DNA of 50,044 nucleotides from an uncultured Alphaproteobacteria bacterium (GTDB lineage: Bacteria > Pseudomonadota > Alphaproteobacteria > RF32 > CAG-239): NCBI GenBank assembly GCA_944393715.1, contig CALYBB010000017.1:1-50044 (forward strand), given 5' to 3'. A model generated the notes under the pieces. The model was not told the DNA's origin. It searched no databases and saw only the letters and a list, made by a program, of their open reading frames with translations. The translations under genes were made by a program, and so were the position numbers. Of this stretch, positions 37,336-45,059 are shown piece after piece. Each line of letters begins with the position of its first letter. Position 1 is the stretch's first letter.

Positions 37336-37365
37336 TTGACAACAATATTTATACACCGCTGTAAA
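37336..37365 (+). promoter_or_regulatory. Candidate sigma-70 promoter of hydG
   Basis: TTGACA (37336-37341), an 18-base spacer and TGTAAA (37360-37365) fit a housekeeping promoter about 65 bases before hydG. I see no clear FNR-type palindrome in the same gap. Confidence 0.45.
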
Positions 37366-37430
37366 AATTTATTACCACTTTAACAAATTTAGAACTATAT
37401 TAAAGGATTGACATGAAAGGAAGTTGAAAA

Positions 37431-38849
37431 ATGTATAATCCAAAATCAGACAAAGCCGAAGAATTTATCAACCACGAAGAAATTTTAGCCACTTTGGACT
37501 ATGCCTCCCAAAACAAACACAACGCCGCTCTGATTGACGAGATATTGACCAAGGCTCGCCAACGCAAAGGCTTAAGCCATCGTGATGCCGCTGTGCTGCT
37601 GGATTGCGACATTCCCGAAAAAAACACCGAGATTTTTGCTCTGGCTGAACAAATCAAAAACGATTTCTACGGCAACCGCATTGTTTTGTTTGCGCCACTT
37701 TATCTGTCAAATTACTGTGTCAATGGCTGTGTCTACTGTCCTTATCATGCCAAAAACAAACACATCGCCCGCAAAAAAATGACTCAGGAAGAAATTGCCC
37801 GCGAAGTTATTGCTCTGCAGGATATGGGACACAAACGCTTAGCCATTGAGGCCGGCGAAGATCCGGTCAACAATCCGATAGAGTATATTTTGGAATCCAT
37901 CAAAACCATCTATGGCATCAAGCACAAAAACGGCGCCATCCGCCGCGTTAATGTCAATATTGCCGCCACCACGGTCGAAAACTACCGCAAACTGCACGAA
38001 GCCGGCATCGGTACCTACATTTTGTTCCAAGAAACCTACAACAAAGAAAATTATGAAAACCTGCACCCGACCGGCCCAAAACACAACTACGCCTATCATA
38101 CCGAAGCCATGGATCGCGCCATGCAAGGCGGTATTGACGATGTCGGACTGGGCGTCCTGTACGGCCTGTCGACCTACCGCTACGAATTTGCCGGTCTTCT
38201 GATGCACGCCGAACATCTGGAGGCCGTTTTCGGCGTCGGCCCGCACACCATCAGCGTCCCGCGCATCTGCCCCGCAGACGATATTGACCCCAAAGCCTTT
38301 TCCAACGCCATTAATGACGATATTTTTGCCAAACTGGTTGCCTGCATTCGCATTGCCGTGCCTTATACCGGCATGATTGTTTCCACTCGCGAGAGCCAAA
38401 AATCGCGCGAACGTGTTCTGCACCTGGGCATTTCACAGATATCCGGCGGCAGCCGCACGTCTGTCGGCGGTTACGCCGAACCGGAATTACCGGAAGAAAA
38501 TTCGGCACAATTTGATATTTCCGATACCCGCTCGCTTGATGAGGTCGTTCGCTGGCTGATGCAGCTTGGCTACACCCCGAGTTTTTGCACCGCCTGCTAT
38601 CGCGAAGGCCGCACCGGCGACCGCTTTATGGCTCTGTGCAAAAATATGCAAATTCACAACTGTTGTCTGCCCAATGCCTTGATGACCCTGCAAGAATACC
38701 TTGAAGACTACGCCTCCGAAGAAACTAAAAAAGTCGGCGCCGATTTAATCGCCAAAGAAGTTGAACAAATTCCAAACGAAAAAGTCCGCCGCATCTGCAA
38801 AGAACGTTTGGAACTCATCAAACATAATCAGCGCGATTTTCGTTTTTAA
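37431..38849 (+). CDS. hydG: HydG, [FeFe]-hydrogenase H-cluster maturase (radical SAM)
   Basis: 472 residues, the usual HydG length. The radical-SAM cluster motif CVNGCVYC has Cys96, Cys100 and Cys103. The C-terminus has the second cluster motif with CTACYREGRTGDRFM and a later cysteine in NCCLPNAL. This distinguishes HydG from thiazole synthase ThiH. HydG cleaves tyrosine to make the CO and cyanide ligands of the H-cluster. HydE, HydF and the hydrogenase HydA are not in the window. AAGGAAG lies 7 bases before the ATG. Presence implies anaerobic hydrogen metabolism, unusual for an alphaproteobacterium. Confidence 0.92.
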   Translation: MYNPKSDKAEEFINHEEILATLDYASQNKHNAALIDEILTKARQRKGLSHRDAAVLLDCDIPEKNTEIFALAEQIKNDFYGNRIVLFAPLYLSNYCVNGCVYCPYHAKNKHIARKKMTQEEIAREVIALQDMGHKRLAIEAGEDPVNNPIEYILESIKTIYGIKHKNGAIRRVNVNIAATTVENYRKLHEAGIGTYILFQETYNKENYENLHPTGPKHNYAYHTEAMDRAMQGGIDDVGLGVLYGLSTYRYEFAGLLMHAEHLEAVFGVGPHTISVPRICPADDIDPKAFSNAINDDIFAKLVACIRIAVPYTGMIVSTRESQKSRERVLHLGISQISGGSRTSVGGYAEPELPEENSAQFDISDTRSLDEVVRWLMQLGYTPSFCTACYREGRTGDRFMALCKNMQIHNCCLPNALMTLQEYLEDYASEETKKVGADLIAKEVEQIPNEKVRRICKERLELIKHNQRDFRF

Positions 38850-38966
38850 CCGTCTTCATCCCGATAAGTGCCCTTTCTTTTTAACAAAGGCTGACCATAT
38901 TAAATATTTATTCATGGTTTTGCTTTTACAATAAGACCAAATTGTTTATCAGAATGAAAGGGTTTT

Positions 38967-40730
38967 ATGAATCATCTGCCCGCGCTCATTTCCGATCTGG
39001 CGCTGATTATGATTTGCGCCGGCATTATTACCGTGTTGTTCAAAAAATTAAAGCAACCGGTCGTTTTGGGCTATATTTTGGCCGGCATCATTGTCGGCCC
39101 GCACTTTGCGCTGTTTCCGAGTACGGCCGACAAAAACAATATCCAAATCTGGGCCGATATTGGCGTTATTTTTCTTTTGTTTAGCTTAGGCCTCGAATTC
39201 AGCTTCAAAAAAATTGTTAATGTCGGTAAATCGGCCATTATCACCGCCAGCGCCAATATTTTGTTTATGCTGCTAATCGGCTACCATATCGGCTTAGGCC
39301 TCGGCTGGTCCACTACCGAAAGCTTATTTCTGGGCGGCATGATATCCATGTCTTCCACCACCATCATCATCAAAGCTTTTGAAGAACTTAACCTGAAAGG
39401 ACAAAAATTTACCGATCTGGTTTTCGGCGTTTTGGTGGTTGAAGATGTTGTCGGTATTTTGCTTTTGGTTTTGCTGCCAACCATCTCCATTGGCCAAAAT
39501 GTCAATGGGTTAGAACTTTTATTCAGCTCACTAAAACTGGTATTTTTCTTGGTCTTATGGTTTATCATCGGCGTTTATCTGGTTCCAACCTTCTTAAAAA
39601 AAGTTATCTATCTTTTAAATGATGAGCTGCTTTTATTGGTATCCGTAGCTTTGTGCCTGGGTATGGTCTGGCTGGCCACTTCTTTTGGCTTTTCTTCGGC
39701 TTTAGGTGCCTTTATCATGGGCTCCATCTTAGCCGAAACCGATGAAGCCGAACGCATCGAAAACATCATTAAACCAATCAAAGATCTCTTTGGTGCAGTC
39801 TTTTTTACCTCCGTCGGCATGTTAGTTGATCCGTCAATGTTTATCGAATATATGGTTCCGATTGCCGTCATCACCCTGGTCGTTATGCTCGGTAAGATCA
39901 TTCTGTCAACTTTTGGCTTTCTGCTGTCAGGCAACCGACTTGAGACCTCATTTCTCTGTGGCTTTTCGCTGGCTCAGGTTGGTGAATTTGCCTTTATTAT
40001 TGCCGCTTCGGGCATGTCCATCGGTGTATTGGGAGCCTATGTCTACCCGACAATCGTCGCCGTTTCGGTCATTACCACTTTCACCACACCTTTAATGATT
40101 GGCGCAGCCAAGCCATTTTATAACTTCATTTATCACCATCTTCCTCAACGCTGGAAAGAATACTTAAGTGCCCACACGTCATCAAAAAAAGACAGCAGCA
40201 CCGAAGAAGAATTATGGAAACAGCTGTTTAAAAAATATTTTGTCAAGCTCTGCATTGCCTCAGTTATCTTGATTGCCATCATCAACATATCTTTCTATAT
40301 TATCCAGCCTTTCTTAATTCTTCATCTGCCCAATCGTGTCGCCGATCTGGCAGCCACCTTGGTAACTCTGGCCGCTATGGCTCCTTTTCTGCAAGGGCTT
40401 TTAAGCGTCAACAGCGACCTTGCCCGTATCTACTTAACTTTGTGGCATAAACGCCTGACCAATCGTCTGCCTCTTATTCTCTGCACCGTGCTGCGGATGG
40501 CCGTAATTGTCATCTTTATCATGGTTGTCATCAACCATCTGTTCACCAAAGATTTTTATGTTACTTATGCCTTGATGGGACTGTTCATCGTTATTTTATA
40601 CAAATCGACCTGGCTGTCAAAAAAATATAAGAGCATTGAACGACAATTTTTATCCAACCTCTATCGTTATAAGGAAAAAGAGACCGATGACGATAGCGAA
40701 AACAAAACGCAAAAGGAGAAACAATCATGA
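38967..40730 (+). CDS. CPA2-family cation:proton antiporter (KefB/YbaL-like)
   Basis: 587 residues. About 12 membrane helices to residue 390 include the Na+/H+ exchanger core (GLEFSFKKI, VVEDVVGI, GFSSALGAFIMGSILAE, FFTSVGM). Unlike KefB/KefC it carries no TrkA-N nucleotide-binding domain. Instead, after a charged linker (about 400-420), several further hydrophobic helices occur to residue 555 and then an acidic/basic tail. Likely K+ or Na+ efflux in exchange for protons at the inner membrane. The stop overlaps the DJ-1 gene start (ATGA). Confidence 0.87.
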   Translation: MNHLPALISDLALIMICAGIITVLFKKLKQPVVLGYILAGIIVGPHFALFPSTADKNNIQIWADIGVIFLLFSLGLEFSFKKIVNVGKSAIITASANILFMLLIGYHIGLGLGWSTTESLFLGGMISMSSTTIIIKAFEELNLKGQKFTDLVFGVLVVEDVVGILLLVLLPTISIGQNVNGLELLFSSLKLVFFLVLWFIIGVYLVPTFLKKVIYLLNDELLLLVSVALCLGMVWLATSFGFSSALGAFIMGSILAETDEAERIENIIKPIKDLFGAVFFTSVGMLVDPSMFIEYMVPIAVITLVVMLGKIILSTFGFLLSGNRLETSFLCGFSLAQVGEFAFIIAASGMSIGVLGAYVYPTIVAVSVITTFTTPLMIGAAKPFYNFIYHHLPQRWKEYLSAHTSSKKDSSTEEELWKQLFKKYFVKLCIASVILIAIINISFYIIQPFLILHLPNRVADLAATLVTLAAMAPFLQGLLSVNSDLARIYLTLWHKRLTNRLPLILCTVLRMAVIVIFIMVVINHLFTKDFYVTYALMGLFIVILYKSTWLSKKYKSIERQFLSNLYRYKEKETDDDSENKTQKEKQS

Positions 40731-41290
40731 ACGAAAAAACGGTATGTATTTTATTGATTGATGGTTTTGAGGAAGTTGAGGCCCTGATGCCGGCTGATAT
40801 TTTCAAGCGCTTAGGGCTCAATGTTATTTTGGCTGGCGTTGAAAGCACCAAAATTCGCGGTGCTCATGACTTTTTTATAGCAACCGAAACCCTGCTGCAC
40901 GACATTTCTTTTGCCGATTTTGATGCCCTGATGCTCCCCGGCGGTCTCCCTGGCGCCATTAACTTGCGCAATTCCGCTGCCGTAACCGAGATTATTCATC
41001 AAGCTTATGCCAACAACAAAATCTGCGCCGCCATATGCGCCGCACCGGTCGTCCTACGCGACGCCGGCATCGCTAAAGACAAACGCATCACCGGTTATCC
41101 GGACACCGAGCAACTGTCACGAGACCCCAATTTTAGATACACCGGCAACGATGTCGAACGCGACGGTAATATCATCACAGCCAAGGGTATGGGCAAAGCC
41201 GCGGCTTTTGCTTTTGAGATTGCGCGCGCCATCGGCATTGCAGAAGAAAAAATCCGCAGCGCTGCCGAAAACTCTTTTATTAAAATTTAA
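40727..41290 (+). CDS. DJ-1/PfpI-family protein (YajL-like)
   Basis: 187 residues. The nucleophile-elbow Cys104 is in CAAICAAPVVL and the supporting Glu16 in DGFEEVEALMP, the arrangement of the DJ-1/YajL group. These proteins act in oxidative or carbonyl stress, as chaperones or glyoxalase-like enzymes; the exact activity is disputed. It is translationally coupled to the antiporter, an association reminiscent of Kef systems that respond to electrophile stress. Confidence 0.88.
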   Translation: MNEKTVCILLIDGFEEVEALMPADIFKRLGLNVILAGVESTKIRGAHDFFIATETLLHDISFADFDALMLPGGLPGAINLRNSAAVTEIIHQAYANNKICAAICAAPVVLRDAGIAKDKRITGYPDTEQLSRDPNFRYTGNDVERDGNIITAKGMGKAAAFAFEIARAIGIAEEKIRSAAENSFIKI

Positions 41291-41320
41291 GATTGATCCA
41301 GCTTATTGCTACACCAGTCG

Positions 41321-41818
41321 CTATTTTTGTCGCACCGATTTTGTCGTTTTATCCAACGCCGATGTACAATGCGGACAACGCACCGCCGCCAACGGAATAT
41401 CCGAACAACAATAAGGACAGGTCTTTGTGGTCTTGATGATATTCTTGGCCTCTTGTTTTTCCATCTTTTCCCTAAGCGTATTGATGGCCTTAATCAGAAT
41501 AAACACCGCAAACGCCACAATTACAAAACTAATCACGGCATTAATAAACAAACCGACATTCAATGTTACCGCACCGGCCTCCTGCGCCGCCGCCAGCGAG
41601 GTATAAGGCAACTCACCCTTGCCCTTGCTCAACACCACAAACAGATTAGAAAAATCAACTTTACCCAGCAAAAGCCCGATCGGCGGCATAATAATGTCTT
41701 TAACCAACGAGTCGACAATTTTGCCGAAAGCCGCGCCGATGATGATACCGACAGCCATATCGATAACATTGCCGCGCATGGCAAATTTCTTAAACTCACT
41801 GACAAAGCCTTTTAACAT
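41321..41818 (-). CDS. mscL: MscL mechanosensitive channel with C-terminal zinc ribbon
   Basis: 165 residues, longer than the usual 130-150. It starts [27 protein letters not shown] (TM1 pore helix), and TM2 is at about 75-100. After the cytoplasmic helix comes CPYC-x10-CPHC (about residues 136-153), a zinc-ribbon pattern absent from standard MscL. The channel opens under membrane tension to release solutes in hypo-osmotic shock. The ribbon could bind metal or tune gating; that is inference. AGGAGA is 6 bases before the ATG. Confidence 0.92.
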   Translation of the reverse strand: MLKGFVSEFKKFAMRGNVIDMAVGIIIGAAFGKIVDSLVKDIIMPPIGLLLGKVDFSNLFVVLSKGKGELPYTSLAAAQEAGAVTLNVGLFINAVISFVIVAFAVFILIKAINTLREKMEKQEAKNIIKTTKTCPYCCSDIPLAAVRCPHCTSALDKTTKSVRQK

Positions 41819-41854
41819 TGCCGCTCTCCTCTTCCCTATAATTTACCGCACAGC

Positions 41855-41883
41855 AAAAAATGCCGCCTGATGAAAGGCGGCAT
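41855..41883 (-). terminator. Intrinsic terminator of secE-nusG
   Basis: ATGCCGCCT pairs with AGGCGGCAT (9 bp, 6-base loop), followed by six T on the minus strand, 5 bases after the nusG stop. Confidence 0.9.
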
Positions 41884-41887
41884 CAAA

Positions 41888-42418
41888 CTAAACTTTCTCA
41901 ACTTGCGAATATTCAAGCTCAACCGGCGTAGCCCGCCCGAAAATCGAAACCGAAACCTTAACTCTGGCTTTTTCAGCATCAACATCCTCAACCAGTCCGA
42001 CAAACGAAGCAAATGGCCCGTCACAAACCCTAACCTGCTCGCCAATCTCAAAATTGACGACCTCGCGCGGCCGCTCAACACCTTCCTGCATCTGGGTCAT
42101 AATCCGCTGCACTTCAGCCTCGGTAATTGGATAAGGCTTGTTACGCGAGCCCAAAAAACCGCTGACATTCGGATTATTTTTAATCAGATGCCAAGCATCA
42201 TCCGACATAATCATCTTGACCAAAATATAACCGGGAAAAAATTTGCGTTCGCTGGTTACTTTGGCGCCCTTTTTAACTTCAACCACTTCCTCGGTCGGAA
42301 TCAACACGTCAAAAATCCGGTCTTCCATCTTTTTGATAACGGCCTGTTCTTTAATCGACTGTGCCACCTTTTTCTCACAGCCGGAATGAACGTTTACGAC
42401 ATACCAACGGGCATCCAT
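41888..42418 (-). CDS. nusG: Transcription termination/antitermination factor NusG
   Basis: 176 residues. The NGN domain starts MDARWYVVNVHSGCEKKVAQ and includes RKFFPGYILVKM. The KOW domain near the end has VCDGPFASFVGLVEDVD. NusG binds RNA polymerase and links it to Rho or ribosomes. It follows secE by 6 bases, the universal pair. The ribosomal protein genes that normally follow (rplK, rplA) are absent: a terminator and mscL come instead. Confidence 0.96.
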   Translation of the reverse strand: MDARWYVVNVHSGCEKKVAQSIKEQAVIKKMEDRIFDVLIPTEEVVEVKKGAKVTSERKFFPGYILVKMIMSDDAWHLIKNNPNVSGFLGSRNKPYPITEAEVQRIMTQMQEGVERPREVVNFEIGEQVRVCDGPFASFVGLVEDVDAEKARVKVSVSIFGRATPVELEYSQVEKV

Positions 42419-42424
42419 CTTACT

Positions 42425-42622
42425 TTACACTCCCAGCGAAAATACCAACCTGACAATCCAACCCAGCAGCTGATCAACGACAAAGAAAAACGTCGCCGCA
42501 ATCGCCACAATAACAATAACCATCACCAACGTCTGGTTAACCTCTTTTTTGCTCGGCCAAGTAACCTTTTTGACTTCCTGCTTAACCTGACGGAAAAACT
42601 GCAACGGACTGATTTTTGCCAT
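42425..42622 (-). CDS. secE: Preprotein translocase subunit SecE
   Basis: 65 residues with the conserved KKVTWPSKKEV segment before a single membrane helix, the minimal SecE form. It stabilises SecY in the SecYEG channel. AAGG lies 8 bases upstream of the ATG, and a good promoter is at 42728-42756. Confidence 0.95.
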   Translation of the reverse strand: MAKISPLQFFRQVKQEVKKVTWPSKKEVNQTLVMVIVIVAIAATFFFVVDQLLGWIVRLVFSLGV

Positions 42623-42727
42623 AAGTTGTACCTTAAAATTTCAAATGATTAACAAACTCCCAACCAGATGCACCGCACGCCGCAACACGGCCGCACCAAT
42701 TCAGCGCATCCCGTTTCATTGAAAGCC

Positions 42728-42756
42728 ACCATATTAAATTATTTTTTATCTGTCAA
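42728..42756 (-). promoter_or_regulatory. Sigma-70 promoter of secE-nusG
   Basis: On the minus strand TTGACA (42756-42751), 17 bases and TATGGT (42733-42728). The transcript would carry a leader of about 100 bases before secE. No tuf or tRNA-Trp gene, the usual neighbours upstream, is present. Confidence 0.65.
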
Positions 42757-42895
42757 TAACATATTTGCATTTTTGGCAGGATATTCCGCCCTACCGCTGG
42801 CCTAGCCATTACTAAAAATGCACCGGCGACAAAACAGCTCACGCAAGAATTGTCAACCGGAAACTTAATACGCACGAACAACGCTTCGCCCGCGT

Positions 42896-43165
42896 TCAAC
42901 AATGTTCCCTTATAATCATATACAAGACTATAGAAGCAAAAACCAAAGATATTAAATTAAATACAACCATCTGAATGGATTCTAAATATATTCCGTATAA
43001 AATCCACGAAAGCATACCAACACAATATATTACATAACTGCTCAGCGATAATCCTAAAACATTTTTTTCTTTAATAGTCTTTATTGTCTGCGGCAAAAAC
43101 ACAAATGCGCTACACAAACCTGCAAAGTACCCTAAAAATTCCCCAACAAAAGATGAAAACTGCAT
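42896..43165 (-). CDS. SemiSWEET (MtN3/saliva) sugar transporter
   Basis: 89 residues from the ATG at 43165, with AAGG 7 bases before it. There are three membrane helices with the PQ motif FLPQTIKTIKEKNVLGLS after helix 1, the half-transporter layout of bacterial SemiSWEETs, which dimerise. Likely facilitated transport of a sugar such as a disaccharide. It stands at the boundary between the core genes and the repeat-module array. Confidence 0.88.
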   Translation of the reverse strand: MQFSSFVGEFLGYFAGLCSAFVFLPQTIKTIKEKNVLGLSLSSYVIYCVGMLSWILYGIYLESIQMVVFNLISLVFASIVLYMIIREHC

Positions 43166-43328
43166 CACTTAACCTTCAATACTATACAAAATACCATCCT
43201 AAGATAACAAAAAATTCTAAAGCAATTATTAAGACTACATGATCCGATAAAAATTCAATTAACATCCTTACTCCGACAAAAGCATTCTTCCGCCGGATTA
43301 GTGATCGTCAAATTTTTTGTCCCAATCC

Positions 43329-43604
43329 CTACAAAAAATTATCTTCCATCGTGAGTTTGAACAAAAAAAATATTTGCGACGTGCCGAAGCCGTAGTTGTT
43401 TTCGGGCGAACTTCCTCAAAAGTTTGTCCCGGCTTGCGGGTAGTTTTCGTTGATGCCTTGTCTGTTATAATTTTGCATAATCTGGTTTTCTCTTTGCTGC
43501 CTGGCTGTTTGATAAGCCAGCTCATCACGCGTTGAAAAGCCACTGTGGTCAACACCATAGGTGTCAATCTGATTTTCACCTACCTGATAGCCCAGCGGCG
43601 GCAC
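43329..43604 (-). pseudogene. Module-array copy A: truncated relic with nonsense codon
   Basis: The constant N-terminal module is read from a GTG at 43604: PPLGYQVGENQIDTYGVDHS through YPQAGTNF. The Trp codon that follows in every other copy is here TGA (43416-43418). Past it the same frame continues GSSPENNYGFGTSQIF and then runs into unrelated residues and a stop at 43329. The copy thus lost both its C-terminal part and one Trp codon. Its 5' end, like copy B, is joined directly to the CCGTCGGGAGGGTG promoter segment without leader. Confidence 0.8.
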
Positions 43605-43726
43605 CCTCCCGACGGATTAATCAATATGTTCTTAAAAATAAATCTTAAATTACGGATAGATTTGTTTTCAATTTTTATTTTTGAGATTTTGATTGCTATA
43701 ATCTAATCTTTGGGAATTTTTGATAT

Positions 43727-43759
43727 ATGAAAAAGGCTGCGTTGTCTTTACAATTATAG
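43727..43759 (+). pseudogene. Truncated 5' end of a + strand gene (relic 1)
   Basis: ATG-AAA-AAG-GCT begins a signal-peptide-like MKKAALSLQL but stops after 10 codons. The upstream 60 bases (TTCAATTTTTA ... TATAATCT-ATCTT) resemble those before the relic at 46542-46580, so both seem to be copies of one gene start. Confidence 0.4.
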
Positions 43760-43760
43760 G

Positions 43761-43789
43761 TTGACTTTATTTAGTTTACACACTAAAAT
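43761..43789 (+). promoter_or_regulatory. Promoter reading into the cloverleaf-like RNA
   Basis: TTGACT (43761-43766), an exact 17-base spacer and TAAAAT (43784-43789). A transcript starting near 43796 would contain the hairpin at 43836-43858 and the structured element at 43865-43955, and could stop at the T5 run at 43961-43965. Confidence 0.55.
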
Positions 43790-43835
43790 AGGGCTCACAT
43801 ATCGAAAAGATTATTTGTCAATCTGATATGTTTTT

Positions 43836-43858
43836 TATATAAGGACAAATCTTATATA
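43836..43858 (+). repeat. AT-rich hairpin in the leader of the RNA element
   Basis: TATATAAG pairs with CTTATATA across a 7-base loop (GACAAAT). No T run follows, so it is not a standard terminator. Confidence 0.5.
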
Positions 43859-43864
43859 GAAAGG

Positions 43865-43955
43865 AGTGGCTTTGAAGTGCAGAAAATCGGTGCAACTGCA
43901 GAACATGACGTATTCATGTTGCAATGACGGAAAACACCGTCCGTCCAAAGCCACT
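43865..43955 (+). ncRNA. Candidate structured RNA with cloverleaf-like four-way junction
   Basis: A 10-bp closing stem AGTGGCTTTG / CAAAGCCACT (43865-43874, 43946-43955) encloses three hairpins. These are TGCAG/CTGCA (43878-43882, 43896-43900), ACATGA/TCATGT (43903-43908, 43914-43919) and GACGG/CCGTC (43926-43930, 43937-43941). The layout is tRNA-like, but the arms do not have tRNA loop sizes, T33 or a T-loop, so it is not a normal tRNA. A promoter lies upstream and TTGCC-TTTTT follows. The palindromic design also allows a DNA-level role such as a recombination site. There is no known family I can name. Confidence 0.5.
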
Positions 43956-43979
43956 TTGCCTTTTTACTTAAGTATGTAT

Positions 43980-45041
43980 TTAATATTTTAAGTCAGGATA
44001 TTTCCTTAAAAGATTAGAAAAATCCTTTTTCATCGTGCTTCTTATACTAACCCCATCAAAAGCATTATCCTTTGATACAATACTCATATTAGGATATTTA
44101 TCTCCGGTTTTAATCATAACTTGATTGCGAGATACATTTCCGGGGAACACCTGACTATCTTTGCTAAACACACTTTGTTTAACAGAATGAGCAACATCTT
44201 TGGGAAGAGATCCTCCTTCATGAACGCGTCTATTCCAAATATGTTGAATATCTTTCTTAAGAAGTTTTACCTTTTCAGAATTTATAACAGGTTCACCCAG
44301 TTCTTGTCGAATGTCATTGATCTCGTTCAGTTTGTTTCTATCAATACGTCCCATATAAATATCTTCAAAGTTATTACCGCGTTGAAGTTGATTTTCAAGA
44401 TTTCTGGATCCTTTGTAGATATTATAAGCGTTATAAGCTTGGCGTGTTGCCGGAATTCCTTTAGCCGCAACTCCATATCCACTTAATCCGCCACCTGCAA
44501 ATTCCGTAACTTTGTTAGCTATATCAAAAGCTGTTCCGACATCGGCTGCATTCGCATATTGCTTTAGGTTCTCACGCCGTTTCGCTGCACCCAAATCAAG
44601 TTTTTCGTCAATCCAATTATATCCGCCAAAAGTTGCTCCGTTGGCAAAAGATTCCATACCGGTAACAGTTCCTTGACCAAATCCTTTAATTCCGGCAGCT
44701 AAAACTTCTGCCGCATGGCTTGGCGGGGTATACATTTGCTCTTGGCTCAGAGGTTTGGGACCAATATTTGGCACCGGCGTGTTTTGCATATTTTCAACAT
44801 TTGGCGTAATATTGGAAACGCCGAAGCCGTAGTTATTCTCGGGCGAACTTCCCCAAAAGTCAGTGCCGTATTGCGGGTAGTCTTTGTTGATACCTTGATG
44901 ATGATAGTTTTGCATAATTTGGTTTTCTCTTTGCTGTCTGGCTGTTTGATAAGCAACCTCATCACGCGTTGAAAAGCCGCTGTGATCAACACCATAGGTG
45001 TCAATCTGATTTTCACCTACCTGATAGCCCAGCGGCAACAC
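43980..45041 (-). CDS. Module-array copy B: constant N-terminus with putative nuclease-like C-terminus
   Basis: 353 residues. The constant module (1-110) has GYQVGENQIDTYGVDHS, the Gln/Asn-rich QTARQQRENQIMQNY and FWGSSPENNYGFG. A Gly/Ala-rich segment (115-200, IKGFGQGTVTGMESFANG) resembles pre-toxin hydrophobic regions. The C-terminal 150 residues are specific to this copy: DIQHIWNRRVHEGGSLPKDV with a conserved-looking His, then VMIKTGDKYPNMSIV. That pattern recalls small barnase/EndoU/colicin-E5-like nuclease domains, which I consider possible, not shown. No signal peptide. Start: GTG 45041 or TTG 45038, the latter spaced better from GGGAGGG. No obvious immunity gene follows. Confidence 0.65.
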   Translation of the reverse strand: MLPLGYQVGENQIDTYGVDHSGFSTRDEVAYQTARQQRENQIMQNYHHQGINKDYPQYGTDFWGSSPENNYGFGVSNITPNVENMQNTPVPNIGPKPLSQEQMYTPPSHAAEVLAAGIKGFGQGTVTGMESFANGATFGGYNWIDEKLDLGAAKRRENLKQYANAADVGTAFDIANKVTEFAGGGLSGYGVAAKGIPATRQAYNAYNIYKGSRNLENQLQRGNNFEDIYMGRIDRNKLNEINDIRQELGEPVINSEKVKLLKKDIQHIWNRRVHEGGSLPKDVAHSVKQSVFSKDSQVFPGNVSRNQVMIKTGDKYPNMSIVSKDNAFDGVSIRSTMKKDFSNLLRKYPDLKY

Positions 45042-45059
45042 ACCCTCCCGACGGATATG

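Noticed and set aside
42623..42721. Possible tRNA-Trp upstream of secE
   Set aside because: A GGTTGGGAG fragment resembles a T-arm, but no acceptor or anticodon stem can be formed.
43298..43579. Alternative-frame open frame (93 codons) over copy A, with equivalents over B, C and E
   Set aside because: They are shadow frames of the constant module, kept open because the module DNA is conserved.
43865..43955. Cloverleaf-like element as a tRNA or tmRNA
   Set aside because: The closing stem is 10 bp, the arms lack tRNA loop sizes, there is no T33 or TTCRA T-loop and no CCA end.
43865..43955. Cloverleaf-like element as an integron attC site
   Set aside because: The RYYYAAC and GTTRRRY core sites are not at the ends and no integrase gene is visible.
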